Shown piece by piece: positions 19,332 through 29,294 of a stretch of 60,843 bases of DNA (the first letter of the stretch is position 1; the number at the start of each line of letters is the position of its first letter). A model generated the notes under the pieces. That model was not told the origin of the DNA. It made no database searches and saw only the letters and a list, made by a program, of their open reading frames with translations. Origin of the DNA: DATNFP01 sp035606335 (GTDB lineage: Bacteria; Bacteroidota; Bacteroidia; Chitinophagales; Chitinophagaceae); contig DATNFP010000061.1 of the NCBI GenBank assembly GCA_035606335.1, positions 1 to 60,843 of the forward strand, given 5' to 3'. The position numbers and the translations under genes were made by a program.

Positions 19332-19616
19332 TTTTAAAAAGTTTAAAACAGTAAAGAATAAATAATAATTCTCGGTAATACAAGTAGGACGGGATGCTTA
19401 TTAATATTCAAAAAGTGAATGACTCTATCCTTTATATTATCTTAATAAAAATACTAATTTAATCGATAATCCTATAAATAATTAGGTTATTTATTTATAA
19501 TATTTTTTAGTTATAAGTAATATTAAAAAATATTAACAAAAATTTTGAATTAACTGAAAGTTAAAGTAAATTACTTCTAATACGACATAAAATCGTCTAA
19601 TGCAATAATTTAATCT

Positions 19617-22370
19617 ATGAAAAAAATCTTTACCTTTTTTATTTCCTGTCTTTTTGCGTTACTGTGTTCTTCTGACAGAAGCACAGGTCAAAATTTCTTT
19701 TCTGAGAGTTTTGATTCATTAGGAGCAACATTTCCATATCACAACTGGACTAGTAATGTCGTTACGTCCTATTGTTGTCTATCCAATTATGATTGGCATA
19801 TTATCGGCTCTGGTGGCGGTTATATTAATTACGTATCAAGCGTAGGTACGGACTGCTATCCCTGGCCTCCTTCTCATTCAGGGCTAGCTGTAGTAACATA
19901 CAACTCATGGGAAACAGAAGCACCATGTTGTAGTTATCCAGCAACTACTCCCGTTGAAACAGACCTAATATCTCCTGGCGCTGTTATCCCCACTTCAGGC
20001 AAAACTGTATTGTCTTTTTGGGTATACATTGCAAAGCCTTATGCCAGTTTTAGTTCTGCTTATAGATATGATTCGCTGGAAGTATATGTGAGCTCTTCTA
20101 CATCTATAACTTCCTCCTCAACCAAATTATATCAGATAGGTGTAGATTCATCCACAAGCATTACCAATGGATGGTACCAATATGTTGATACATTGCCATC
20201 ATCAATATCAGGCAAAAACTATATTATTTTCAAAGGCGCCAATTATTATTATACAGATGGTGCAGACATCAATCTCGATGATATATCCTTAGACACTTAT
20301 CATGACTGCACTGGAGATCCAATATCCGGCACATTAAACGCACCGTCGGGTATCTGTTCAGGAAATTCTTTTTCAATTACAGATACTACTCTATCTCATA
20401 ATCTTGGCATTACCTACGTATGGCAGAGTACGCCTACAGGCACTTCCTCATGGTCAACCATTTCGGGAGCTACTGCATCTACCTACCAATCATTCGGTAT
20501 TTATTCAGCAACTGATTACAGGGTAATAGCAACCTGCGCCGGAAGCGGAGAAACAGATACAAGCAATGTATCCACTGTAAATATCAATCCATTTTACTAT
20601 TGCTATTGCAACACAGGTTTGTATTATAGCAGTTATTCTCCACCTCCTACTATTGATAGCGTAGCAATCAGCAGTACTACTTTGAAACATGCAACACACA
20701 AACAACTTCCGGCGCCTAATTTCTACGCATTAATTTCACCTGATTCACCAAGCAAAACTGCTACTTTAACAAAAGGTGGGGTTTATACATTGTATGCTTC
20801 GTATGGCGGCGGTTATACAGGTTCTGGTATGGCGTGGATCGATTATAACCATAACGGCAGTTTTGATGGATATGGTACACCAAATGAATTTTTGAATTTA
20901 AATGCATGCTGCAGTGGGGCATATTATGGCTCTACGTCTTTCCAGGTACCTGTCGATGCAGATACCGGACTAACAGGCTTACGTATTCGTAATGCCCAGT
21001 ACTATTATTCATATTCATATTATGCATGCGACATGATCTATGCGGGTGGTGAAACAGAAGACTACGTCGTAAACATACAACCTGCACCAGGACATGATCT
21101 TGCATGTGTAGCCATATTAAATCCTGCACCGGATACTACCGCATGCGCCAATACCAATATTGGTATAACTGCTGTTATCTATAATATGGGGGCTAACCCG
21201 GATTCTAATTTTAATGTGTATGCTACTTACTCAGGACCTGAAACAGGCTCTATATATATTGGCCATCCTGCTGCATTGCAGCCATACACTTTCGATACAC
21301 TTTATTTAGGCACTATAGCACCTCCTTTGGGCGGTACATACAAAGTGAATGTATATCCTGTACTCGCTACTGATTCCAATCACATTAATGATACATCTTC
21401 CATCAATATACATCTCAATCCAACACCAAATGACCCTACAGCAGTTTCTGACACTGTATGTAACGGCAATGCTGCAACCGTTTCCATCATTCCTCAACCA
21501 AAAGCTAGTTATAATTGGTATAACGTAGATACAGGAGGTGTGGTTGCATTTTCAGGCAGCTCTATAACATTCCCATCCTTAACAAGTGATACTACTCTTT
21601 ACATAAGCGGGATATTCGCCTCTACAGGATGTACAAGTAACAGGGTGCCAGTGCACGCTGCTATAGGAACTGCCCCTATTGTAAATCTTGGTACAGGAGG
21701 CACAGTATGTGAATCACCATCACTAAATCTTGACGCAGGCAACCCTGGAGCTACCTATCTCTGGAATACTGGTGCTACTACAGAAAAAATACATATCAAC
21801 ACATCAGGTACATATATCGTAAATGTATTTAAATATTGTGCAGCAACAGGTAGTGTTACTTATACGGTAAATCCATTACCTTCTTCCGATGGTATCAATT
21901 ACGATCGCATGAGTAATACATATTACTTCTCCGCTGTCAATGTACAAAACGATACAGGCTACTTATGGATATTTGGCGATGGCACAACATCTACATTGAC
22001 AGACCCCATGCATACATATCCTAGCGACAGCCCTTATCATGTGCTGCTTGTGTTGTCTAACGCATGTGGCAACGATACGGTAAGATGGGGTGTACCAACT
22101 TCGGTTGCTGGCATAAATCAAAATGATCAGGTAATAAAATTATATCCTAATCCGGCTAATACTTCCATTACCATTGCAGGGGATAATGATATGCAATTCC
22201 AGGATATAGCTATTATGAACAGCGCAGGAGCTACTGTATATAGAAATACAAACAATTCTTTTAAATCTGAAAACATTAATATCAGCAATCTCCCTGCAGG
22301 TGTATATATTTTAAAAGCCAACACAGATAAAGGGCACTTCAATAAATTATTTGAGGTGTTACATAATTAG
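19617..22370 (+). CDS. T9SS cargo protein 2 (paralogue): anchor-J, Ig-like, GEVED, CARDB-like and PKD domains, sorting tail
   Basis: 917 residues with signal peptide (M-K-K-I-F-T-F-F-I to R-S-T-G-Q). The same domain order as cargo protein 1, but closer in sequence to cargo protein 3: both begin the mature part N-F/L-F-S-E-S-F-D-S-L-G-A-T-F-P-Y-H and share Cys-Cys pairs in the N-terminal jelly roll and GEVED domain (N-A-C-C-S-G-A). The GEVED domain has W-I-D-Y-N-H-N-G-S-F-D-G-Y and G-E-T-E-D-Y-V-V-N. The sorting tail is I-K-L-Y-P-N-P-A at about residue 845. A perfect hairpin terminator follows, so each paralogue has its own transcript. Confidence 0.88.
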   Translation: MKKIFTFFISCLFALLCSSDRSTGQNFFSESFDSLGATFPYHNWTSNVVTSYCCLSNYDWHIIGSGGGYINYVSSVGTDCYPWPPSHSGLAVVTYNSWETEAPCCSYPATTPVETDLISPGAVIPTSGKTVLSFWVYIAKPYASFSSAYRYDSLEVYVSSSTSITSSSTKLYQIGVDSSTSITNGWYQYVDTLPSSISGKNYIIFKGANYYYTDGADINLDDISLDTYHDCTGDPISGTLNAPSGICSGNSFSITDTTLSHNLGITYVWQSTPTGTSSWSTISGATASTYQSFGIYSATDYRVIATCAGSGETDTSNVSTVNINPFYYCYCNTGLYYSSYSPPPTIDSVAISSTTLKHATHKQLPAPNFYALISPDSPSKTATLTKGGVYTLYASYGGGYTGSGMAWIDYNHNGSFDGYGTPNEFLNLNACCSGAYYGSTSFQVPVDADTGLTGLRIRNAQYYYSYSYYACDMIYAGGETEDYVVNIQPAPGHDLACVAILNPAPDTTACANTNIGITAVIYNMGANPDSNFNVYATYSGPETGSIYIGHPAALQPYTFDTLYLGTIAPPLGGTYKVNVYPVLATDSNHINDTSSINIHLNPTPNDPTAVSDTVCNGNAATVSIIPQPKASYNWYNVDTGGVVAFSGSSITFPSLTSDTTLYISGIFASTGCTSNRVPVHAAIGTAPIVNLGTGGTVCESPSLNLDAGNPGATYLWNTGATTEKIHINTSGTYIVNVFKYCAATGSVTYTVNPLPSSDGINYDRMSNTYYFSAVNVQNDTGYLWIFGDGTTSTLTDPMHTYPSDSPYHVLLVLSNACGNDTVRWGVPTSVAGINQNDQVIKLYPNPANTSITIAGDNDMQFQDIAIMNSAGATVYRNTNNSFKSENINISNLPAGVYILKANTDKGHFNKLFEVLHN

Positions 22371-22394
22371 CATTAGTGGCATAATTTAAAAAAG

Positions 22395-22426
22395 AACAAA
22401 AGCCGGTATTGATACCGGCTTTTGTT
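22395..22426 (+). terminator. Intrinsic terminator after cargo gene 2
   Basis: Perfect 15-base arms (22395-22409 and 22412-22426) with a GC-rich centre, 24 bases after the stop. The rest of the 300-bp gap to cargo gene 3 is AT-rich with a near-match -7 element AATATTTG around 22581; no other feature is visible. Confidence 0.88.
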
Positions 22427-22670
22427 ATATATATATCGTTAGTAATTAAAAAATGAATCTGCTTTAATAAATCATAGAATAATTATAAGATTTTTAAAAT
22501 GTAAAAAATACGCTACTTGCTTTAACAGCATTATTATATTACCATAACTTACTAATTATCAATTAATAAATTTAACAAAATATTTGCAATAAAATGTTGT
22601 CCTATTTATTTTAGGACAGGCAATTAATTTTTGCTTAATAAATATTATTCACCTTTTCCTCATTTAGCGT

Positions 22671-25403
22671 ATGAAACCGAAAATTACTTTTCTAATTTCC
22701 TGTATTGCCTTATTGTGTCTATGCGATCGAAGTACGGCACAGAATCTTTTCTCTGAAAGCTTTGATTCATTAGGGGCAACATTTCCTTATCATAGCTGGA
22801 CTAGCAACATAGTAACAACGTATTGCTGTACATCTAATTATAATTGGCAGGTACGTAGCTCAGGTACAGGAAGCTATAGTAGCGATTTTTATCCTAATCC
22901 ACCTTCTCATTCAGGGAATGGAGTAGCAACTTACAACTCCTGGTATACGGAATCCTCATGTTGCACTTATCCTTCAACAAGCCCAGTGGAAAGTGACCTC
23001 GTATCTCCAGCTGCTATCATTCCTTCTTCTGGGAAAACTGTACTATCATTTTGGGTATATATTACAACTCCATATGAGACTTACAGTTCTCTCTATCGAT
23101 ATGATTCATTAGAAGTTTATGTTAGCTCATCTACTTCTATCACAGGTTCTTCTACCAAATTATTCCAGATAGGTGTTGATTCATCTACTTCGATAAGAAA
23201 TGGCTGGTATCAATATGCAGATACACTGCCATCTGCGATAACCGGTAAAAACTATTTTATCTTTAAAGGAGCTAATTATAGCTATGAGATAGAAGGTGCC
23301 GATATCAATCTTGATGATATTTCTTTAGATGCTTATACTAATTGTTCAGGCGATCCTATATCCGGTACATTAAAGGCTCCTCCAAGTATCTGCTCTGGAC
23401 ATCAATTCTCCATTATTGATACTAGCATAAATCATGAATTAGGTATTACTTATGTATGGCAAAGCAGATTAACAGGAACAACTTCCTGGTCTAATATTTC
23501 CGGTGCAACTTCTGCCACTTATTATTCTTCCGGTATTTCTTCTGCAACTGATTATCGTGTAATTGCCACCTGCAATGCGAGCGGAGAAACAGACACAAGC
23601 AATGTCTCCACAGTGAACATTAATCCATTCTATGATTGCTATTGTAGCACTGGCTTATACTATAGTAGTTATGCGCCCCCTCCTACAATAGATAGCATAG
23701 CGATAAGCGGAACTACGCTAAAGCATGCTACACACCAAACACTACCAATGCCTAATTATTATGCATTGATCCCACCTGATTCTCCAGGCAAAACGGCAAC
23801 GATGACAAGAGGTGGTGTTTATAAATTATATGCATCTTATGGCGGCGGCGTTAATGGTACAGGAATGATTTGGATAGATTATAATCATAACGGAAGCTAC
23901 GATGGCTACTCAACACCAAATGAATTTTACACTCTTAACTCATGCTGCAGCGGGGCTTCTTTTGGCTCTACGACCATTACTATTCCTGTTACTGCCGATA
24001 CAGGTTTAACCGGTCTTCGCATCCGCAATGCCCAAAGCTATTACGCCTATTCCAGCTATGCCTGCAGCATGATATACAGTGGGGGTGAAACTGAAGATTA
24101 TGTTGTAAATATTCAGCCTGCTCCCGGCCATGATATGGCTTGTACGGCAATATTGAACCCTGCGGGCGATACTACCACCTGTGCTAATACCAACATCGGT
24201 GTAAGGGCAATCATTTACAACATGGGAAATAATGCAGATTCAGACTTTAATATATATGCCACTTATTCCGGCCCTGAAAAAGGCTCTATATATGTTGCCT
24301 ACAACAAACCATTGCAGCCATACACTTTCGATACAGTCACTTTAGGTACCATTGCTCCGCCACTAGGTGGCACTTATAAGCTAAGCGTATATCCGACGCT
24401 TTCATCAGATTCAAATCATGTTAATGATACCACATCTATTAGCATACATCTTAACCCTACACCACTCGATCCAACTACCATTTCAGACACTGTGTGCTCA
24501 GGAAACAATGCAACAGTTCGTGTAATCCCGCAAAAAGGAGCTAACTATAATTGGTATAGTGCGGATACCGGTGGCGCAGTCTCATTCACAGGTGATTCAT
24601 TGACCCTTACAGGCCTGACTGTTGATACTACTTTATACGTAAAAGGACAATTCGGCACAAAATGCGTGAGCAACCTTGTACCTGTTCATGCTGCAGTAGG
24701 TCCAACACCGATTGTTAACCTGGGGACAGGAGGAACGGTGTGTGAATCTCCTTCTTTAATTCTTGATGCCGGTAACCCTGGAGCTACCTATCTATGGAGC
24801 ACAGGAGAAACGACACAGAAAATACATATAAGCACATCCGGCACCTATTCGGTAGCGGTTTACAAATATTGCTCAGCAAGCGCCAGCGTAACCTATACTG
24901 TAGATCCACTACCTTCTGCTGACGGTATTGACTACGATCGCATGGGCAACACTTATTATTTCTCTGCGTCAAATGTCCAAAACGATACCGGATATTTATG
25001 GTTGTTTGGTGATAGCACCAGCTCAACATTGGATGCTCCGATACATACATTCCCAACCAGTAGCCCTTATCATGTGACACTTGTATTATCAAATGCATGT
25101 GGTACTGATACTATAAGATGGGGAGTACCAACAACAATTGCAGGAGTAAACCAATCTGAAAATCTAATAAAACTCTATCCTAATCCTGCCAACAATTCGA
25201 TTACCATTAGCGCCAATAATAATGTAGAATTCAAAGACCTGATTATTATGAATAGTGTTGGGGCTGTGGTTTACCGTGGTACAAGCAATGCTTACGAAAC
25301 GCAAAACATTGATGTAAGCAATCTGCCATCGGGCATGTATATTCTGAAAGTAAATACTGATAATGGCAACTTCAATAAGCTATTTGAAGTGGTGCATAAT
25401 TAA
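22671..25403 (+). CDS. T9SS cargo protein 3 (paralogue): anchor-J, Ig-like, GEVED, CARDB-like and PKD domains, sorting tail
   Basis: 910 residues with a signal peptide ending S-T-A-Q. It matches cargo protein 2 over its whole length, with the strongest identity in the central GEVED domain and in the Ig-like module that starts N-L-G-T-G-G-T-V-C-E-S-P, which is nearly identical in all three proteins. The PKD segment here reads W-L-F-G-D-S-T-S-S, so the usual second Gly of G-D-G is replaced by Ser. The sorting tail I-K-L-Y-P-N-P-A-N-N-S starts at about residue 838. Together the three genes form a tandem expansion of surface proteins. Confidence 0.88.
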   Translation: MKPKITFLISCIALLCLCDRSTAQNLFSESFDSLGATFPYHSWTSNIVTTYCCTSNYNWQVRSSGTGSYSSDFYPNPPSHSGNGVATYNSWYTESSCCTYPSTSPVESDLVSPAAIIPSSGKTVLSFWVYITTPYETYSSLYRYDSLEVYVSSSTSITGSSTKLFQIGVDSSTSIRNGWYQYADTLPSAITGKNYFIFKGANYSYEIEGADINLDDISLDAYTNCSGDPISGTLKAPPSICSGHQFSIIDTSINHELGITYVWQSRLTGTTSWSNISGATSATYYSSGISSATDYRVIATCNASGETDTSNVSTVNINPFYDCYCSTGLYYSSYAPPPTIDSIAISGTTLKHATHQTLPMPNYYALIPPDSPGKTATMTRGGVYKLYASYGGGVNGTGMIWIDYNHNGSYDGYSTPNEFYTLNSCCSGASFGSTTITIPVTADTGLTGLRIRNAQSYYAYSSYACSMIYSGGETEDYVVNIQPAPGHDMACTAILNPAGDTTTCANTNIGVRAIIYNMGNNADSDFNIYATYSGPEKGSIYVAYNKPLQPYTFDTVTLGTIAPPLGGTYKLSVYPTLSSDSNHVNDTTSISIHLNPTPLDPTTISDTVCSGNNATVRVIPQKGANYNWYSADTGGAVSFTGDSLTLTGLTVDTTLYVKGQFGTKCVSNLVPVHAAVGPTPIVNLGTGGTVCESPSLILDAGNPGATYLWSTGETTQKIHISTSGTYSVAVYKYCSASASVTYTVDPLPSADGIDYDRMGNTYYFSASNVQNDTGYLWLFGDSTSSTLDAPIHTFPTSSPYHVTLVLSNACGTDTIRWGVPTTIAGVNQSENLIKLYPNPANNSITISANNNVEFKDLIIMNSVGAVVYRGTSNAYETQNIDVSNLPSGMYILKVNTDNGNFNKLFEVVHN

Positions 25404-25422
25404 TAATTTCAACTTCAATTTT

Positions 25423-25450
25423 AAAACAGGCTGAAATTTCAGCCTGTTTT
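25423..25450 (+). terminator. Intrinsic terminator after cargo gene 3
   Basis: A perfect 28-base palindrome (14-base arms 25423-25436 and 25437-25450) followed by more T residues, 19 bases after the stop. Confidence 0.88.
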
Positions 25451-25483
25451 TTTTATGCAGTAACTCATTAAATTACTTCCCAT

Positions 25484-25491
25484 TACCTTTG
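25484..25491 (+). promoter_or_regulatory. -7 element (TACCTTTG) for the thioesterase gene
   Basis: A perfect match to TAnnTTTG 61 bases ahead of the thioesterase ATG. The resulting leader contains a 19-codon upstream ORF that overlaps the start of the gene. Confidence 0.5.
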
Positions 25492-25552
25492 CAAGCAAAA
25501 TATCTAAAATGTCGAAATCCCAAGCATTAAGATATTATAAAAACAAAAAACA

Positions 25553-26017
25553 ATGTCATACAAAATAGCCCCAACCGGTTCGGTGCTGCGATGGATAAAA
25601 GAAAACTTTGAAGGTAAGCTGGTAACAGACTCCCGCTCAAATGCAGGCAATTGGCTGCAACTGACACTGGAGCATATAGAACGTGGAAGTGCTACAATTT
25701 CATTGACGGTAAGAAAGGAGATGACCAATCCCTACGGAAATATACATGGAGGAATGATGTCGCTTGTAATTGATGAAGCAATCGGTTTGGCCGTTGTCAG
25801 CCTCGATACAGAAAACCATTATACCTCACTTAGCCTTATTATAGATTTCCTGTACGCAATAAAAGAAGGCGATAGGCTAAGGGCAACTTCTACAATTATC
25901 AGGCATGGGAAGAAAATAATACATGCAGAATGTTCTGTATATAATATGGAAGGCACCTTGCTGGCAAAAGGAAACAGCAACCTGATAGCAACCAACATGC
26001 AAATTCTTCCATCTTAA
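25553..26017 (+). CDS. PaaI-family hotdog thioesterase
   Basis: 154 residues with the hotdog-fold pattern of the PaaI/YbdB acyl-CoA thioesterase family: N-x-H-G-G-M-M-S-L-V-I-D-E-A-I-G (residues about 65-80, G-N-I-H-G-G with the following catalytic Asp/Glu), then the strand S-L-S-L-I-I-D-F-L-Y and a V-Y-N-M-E-G-x-L-L-A-K-G ending. The likely reaction is hydrolysis of aryl- or acyl-CoA thioesters; the substrate is not predictable. The N-terminal 30 residues are an extra helix. The gene is 25 bases upstream of the GT2 gene on the same strand and may be co-transcribed. Confidence 0.85.
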   Translation: MSYKIAPTGSVLRWIKENFEGKLVTDSRSNAGNWLQLTLEHIERGSATISLTVRKEMTNPYGNIHGGMMSLVIDEAIGLAVVSLDTENHYTSLSLIIDFLYAIKEGDRLRATSTIIRHGKKIIHAECSVYNMEGTLLAKGNSNLIATNMQILPS

Positions 26018-26042
26018 TGTTATTTTTGGCTTTTGTCTTCAC

Positions 26043-26789
26043 ATGCTCAACGGAAAAAAGATAATAATAGTATTACCCGCCTACAATGCAGCATTAACGC
26101 TGGAACGCACCTATAAAGAAATCCCTTTCGATATAGTTGACGATGTGGTATTGGTAGATGATAACAGCCGGGATGACACAGTCGAAGTGGGTCGTAACCT
26201 TGGTATTAAATATATCGTATCGCACGAAGTGAACAAAGGCTATGGCGGCAATCAGAAAAGTTGTTATAAAAAAGCATTGGAACTGGGAGCCGATATTGTT
26301 ATCATGCTGCATCCGGATTATCAATACACGCCTAAACTAATACATGCAATGTCTGCTATCATTGCTTACGATGTTTATCCTGTGGTGCTGGCATCACGCA
26401 TATTAGGCAACGGCGCCTTAAGAGGTGGCATGCCAAAATATAAATATATTTTCAACCGTTTTTTGACACTATTTGAAAATATAATGCTCTGGCAAAAATT
26501 GAGTGAATATCACACTGGCTATAGAGCATTCTCTGCTGAGGTAATCCGCTCTATCAACTTCTCGCATAACAGTGACGATTTTGTTTTCGACAACGAAATG
26601 ATCTCACAAATATTTATGAATGGATATGAGATAGCAGAAGTCACATGTCCTACCAAATACTTTGAAGAAGCATCCAGTATAAATTTAACGCGCAGTATGA
26701 AATACGGGCGTGGCGTTTTGCGTGTATCGTTGGTTCATCGCTTTCATAAATGGGGATTGATAAAAAGTAAGCTTTATCAGAAGCCATAA
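26043..26789 (+). CDS. GT2-family (DPM1-like) glycosyltransferase
   Basis: 248 residues without membrane helices. The GT-A fold signature is at the N-terminus: V-L-P-A-Y-N-A-A-L-T-L, V-D-D-N-S-R-D-D-T and an N-K-G-Y-G-G-N-Q segment that favours the dolichol/polyprenyl-phosphate mannosyltransferase branch. The metal-binding acidic motif is H-P-D-Y-Q-Y in place of D-x-D. The C-terminal Y-H-T-G-Y-R-A-F and F-D-N-E-M segments also fit. It likely makes a polyprenyl-phosphate sugar for envelope glycans. A perfect TATTTTTG -7 element at 26021-26028 gives a leader of only about 10 bases. Confidence 0.85.
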   Translation: MLNGKKIIIVLPAYNAALTLERTYKEIPFDIVDDVVLVDDNSRDDTVEVGRNLGIKYIVSHEVNKGYGGNQKSCYKKALELGADIVIMLHPDYQYTPKLIHAMSAIIAYDVYPVVLASRILGNGALRGGMPKYKYIFNRFLTLFENIMLWQKLSEYHTGYRAFSAEVIRSINFSHNSDDFVFDNEMISQIFMNGYEIAEVTCPTKYFEEASSINLTRSMKYGRGVLRVSLVHRFHKWGLIKSKLYQKP

Positions 26790-26823
26790 TAAAACTTTTA
26801 GCAATTAGCATTCGCATGAAAAT

Positions 26824-26853
26824 AAAAAATGCCCTTAGATAAGGGCATTTTTT
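26824..26853. terminator. Bidirectional terminator between GT2 and hppA genes
   Basis: A 13-bp stem (26824-26836 and 26841-26853) with A-run and T-run ends and a 4-base loop between convergent genes. Confidence 0.88.
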
Positions 26854-26873
26854 ATTAAGTAAGATTGTACTAA

Positions 26874-29105
26874 TTATTTTATTTGTGTCACGATCGTTTT
26901 AGCCTGGGCCACTTTTATTTCCTGTTTCACAGGAGCCTTGTCGGTCAATGTTTTTGTACCATGAAGTGATGCTATGCTAGGCGCAATAACCAATGCAACT
27001 ATAGACATCAATTTAATAAGAATATTCATGGACGGACCTGAAGTATCTTTAAAAGGATCACCTACAGTATCACCGGTCACAGAAGCCTTATGTGGTTCTG
27101 ACTTTTTGTAATAAATCTGACCATTTATTTCTACTCCTTTTTCAAAAGACTTTTTTGCATTATCCCATGCACCACCTGCATTGTTCATAAACATACCCAT
27201 CAACACACCGCTTACAGTAGCTCCCGCAAGCATACCACCCAATGCTTCTGGCCCAACCAGGAAGCCCATAATAATAGGTGCAAGCAATGCTATAGCACCC
27301 GGAGCTATCATTTTACGGATAGAAGCGCTGGTAGAGATAGCCACGCAACGGTCGTATTGTGGTTTGCCTTTCCCTTCCATAATGCCCGGTATTTCACGGA
27401 ACTGACGACGAACTTCTTCCACCATACTCATCGCAGCCTGACCTACCGCACGGATAGCCAATGACGAGAATATAAATGGTATCATGCCGCCTACAAACAG
27501 AGCAGCAAGCACATTTGCCTTATAAATATTAATCCCATCGATCCCTACTACACCAACATAAGCTGCAAACAGCGCAAGCGAAGTAAGCGCAGCAGAAGCA
27601 ATAGCAAAGCCCTTCCCCGTTGCGGCGGTGGTGTTACCCACAGCGTCCAGTGTATCTGTTTTTTCGCGTACTTCCTTGGGTAGTTCGCTCATTTCAGCTA
27701 TGCCACCCGCATTATCAGCAATAGGACCAAAAGCATCAATTGCCAATTGCATGGCAGTTGTAGCCATCATACCTGCGGCTGCAATAGCAACACCATACAG
27801 CCCAGCCATTTCATAAGACCCCCATATACCACCCGCCAATACTAAAATAGGCAGGAAAACGCTCTCCATACCTATTGCAAGACCGCCGATCACATTGGTT
27901 GCATGTCCGGTTGCTGATTGACGTACTATTGATAATACCGGGCGTTTACCCATTGCAGTATAATACTCTGTAATAATGCTCATTAAAGTACCTACCACCA
28001 GCCCTATGATAATAGCACCAAATACCTGACTGTTTGAATATATAACCGGATGCGCAGGATCACTGCCACGAAGCATCATTGTTTCAGGCAGGATATGCAT
28101 TGTAAGGAAGTAAGATGCAATAGCAGTTAATACTATTGAGCCCCAGTTACCCATATTCAGTGCTTTCTGTACCGCTGATGTGCTAACACCCACTTTATCA
28201 GAAATGCGAACGAATAATGTGCTTATCATAGAGAATATTATCCCTATACCGGCGATAAGCATTGGCAATAAAATAGGAGAAAAACCATTTAATCCATCAA
28301 CGAGTGCTTTTCCATCCGTACCGGTTACTTCCTGTCCGAGTACCATTGTTGCCAACACAGTTGCCACATAAGAGCCAAATAAGTCTGCACCCATACCTGC
28401 CACATCGCCCACATTATCGCCCACATTATCTGCAATAGTTGCAGGGTTGCGAGGATCGTCTTCAGGGATGCCGGCTTCTACTTTGCCCACGAGGTCAGCT
28501 CCTACGTCGGCGGCTTTTGTATAAATACCACCTCCCACGCGCGCAAAAAGAGCAATACTTTCCGCACCTAGTGAAAAACCTGTTAATATTTCAATAGTTC
28601 TCTGCACTTCTGCAGAAGAGGCCAATACATTTGGAGCAAAAATCTTTATTAAAATAACAAAAACGCCACCTAAGCCTAATACAGCTAATCCAGCCACACC
28701 AAGTCCCATGACACTACCACCTCCAAAAGAAATGGCAAGTGCTTTGCTAAGACTGGTACGTGCAGCGTTTGCAGTACGCACATTAGCCTTTGTGGCTATT
28801 TTCATGCCTATAAAACCTGCCAGTGCAGAAAATACGGCACCTAATATAAACGTAAGTGCTATAGCGGGGTGTGAATTAGCATGTTGTGAACCCATATAAC
28901 CCAGCAATAATGCTGCTATCACCACATAATATGCTAGAATCTTATATTCTGCTTTCAAAAAGGCCATTGCACCTTCTGAAATGTAACGGGCGATTTCCTT
29001 CATTTTACTATCGCCCGGATCCTGTTTAGAAACCCAGGAACCTTTAAAAAATGTAAATAAGAGAGCCAGAATGCCAAAACATGGCACAAGGTAAAAGATT
29101 GTCAT
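26874..29105 (-). CDS. hppA: Membrane-bound ion-translocating pyrophosphatase
   Basis: 743 residues with about 16 membrane helices. The pyrophosphate site is seen in D-V-G-A-D-L-V-G-K-V-E-A-G-I-P-E-D-D-P-R-N and D-N-V-G-D-N-V-G-D-V-A-G-M-G-A-D-L-F, and again in the C-terminal half. The segment G-N-T-T-A-A-T-G-K-G has Ala at the position that distinguishes K+-dependent enzymes from K+-independent ones (Lys there), so this one is predicted to need K+ and to pump Na+ and/or H+. It stores energy from pyrophosphate as an ion gradient. A perfect minus-strand -7 element (TATATTTG, 29150-29157) precedes it. Confidence 0.93.
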   Translation of the reverse strand: MTIFYLVPCFGILALLFTFFKGSWVSKQDPGDSKMKEIARYISEGAMAFLKAEYKILAYYVVIAALLLGYMGSQHANSHPAIALTFILGAVFSALAGFIGMKIATKANVRTANAARTSLSKALAISFGGGSVMGLGVAGLAVLGLGGVFVILIKIFAPNVLASSAEVQRTIEILTGFSLGAESIALFARVGGGIYTKAADVGADLVGKVEAGIPEDDPRNPATIADNVGDNVGDVAGMGADLFGSYVATVLATMVLGQEVTGTDGKALVDGLNGFSPILLPMLIAGIGIIFSMISTLFVRISDKVGVSTSAVQKALNMGNWGSIVLTAIASYFLTMHILPETMMLRGSDPAHPVIYSNSQVFGAIIIGLVVGTLMSIITEYYTAMGKRPVLSIVRQSATGHATNVIGGLAIGMESVFLPILVLAGGIWGSYEMAGLYGVAIAAAGMMATTAMQLAIDAFGPIADNAGGIAEMSELPKEVREKTDTLDAVGNTTAATGKGFAIASAALTSLALFAAYVGVVGIDGINIYKANVLAALFVGGMIPFIFSSLAIRAVGQAAMSMVEEVRRQFREIPGIMEGKGKPQYDRCVAISTSASIRKMIAPGAIALLAPIIMGFLVGPEALGGMLAGATVSGVLMGMFMNNAGGAWDNAKKSFEKGVEINGQIYYKKSEPHKASVTGDTVGDPFKDTSGPSMNILIKLMSIVALVIAPSIASLHGTKTLTDKAPVKQEIKVAQAKTIVTQIK

Positions 29106-29149
29106 ACCGCTTTTGGTTAAATAAAATCGCTTTAGTTAATAAAATCGGG

Positions 29150-29157
29150 CAAATATA
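29150..29157 (-). promoter_or_regulatory. -7 element (TATATTTG) for hppA
   Basis: A perfect minus-strand TAnnTTTG 44 bases ahead of the hppA start; the -33 position holds ATG rather than TTG, one mismatch, at the correct distance of 19 bases. Confidence 0.55.
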
Positions 29158-29294
29158 GCTGTTTGTGTCATAAAAACATAAGATTGAAGCTTATGCCTGA
29201 ACATTCGCATATATTAATAAGGCTGGAACGGTTTTTGCTTTACATATAATAATTAGGATTATTAAGTAGTTATTATTATATCAACCCTTGAATC

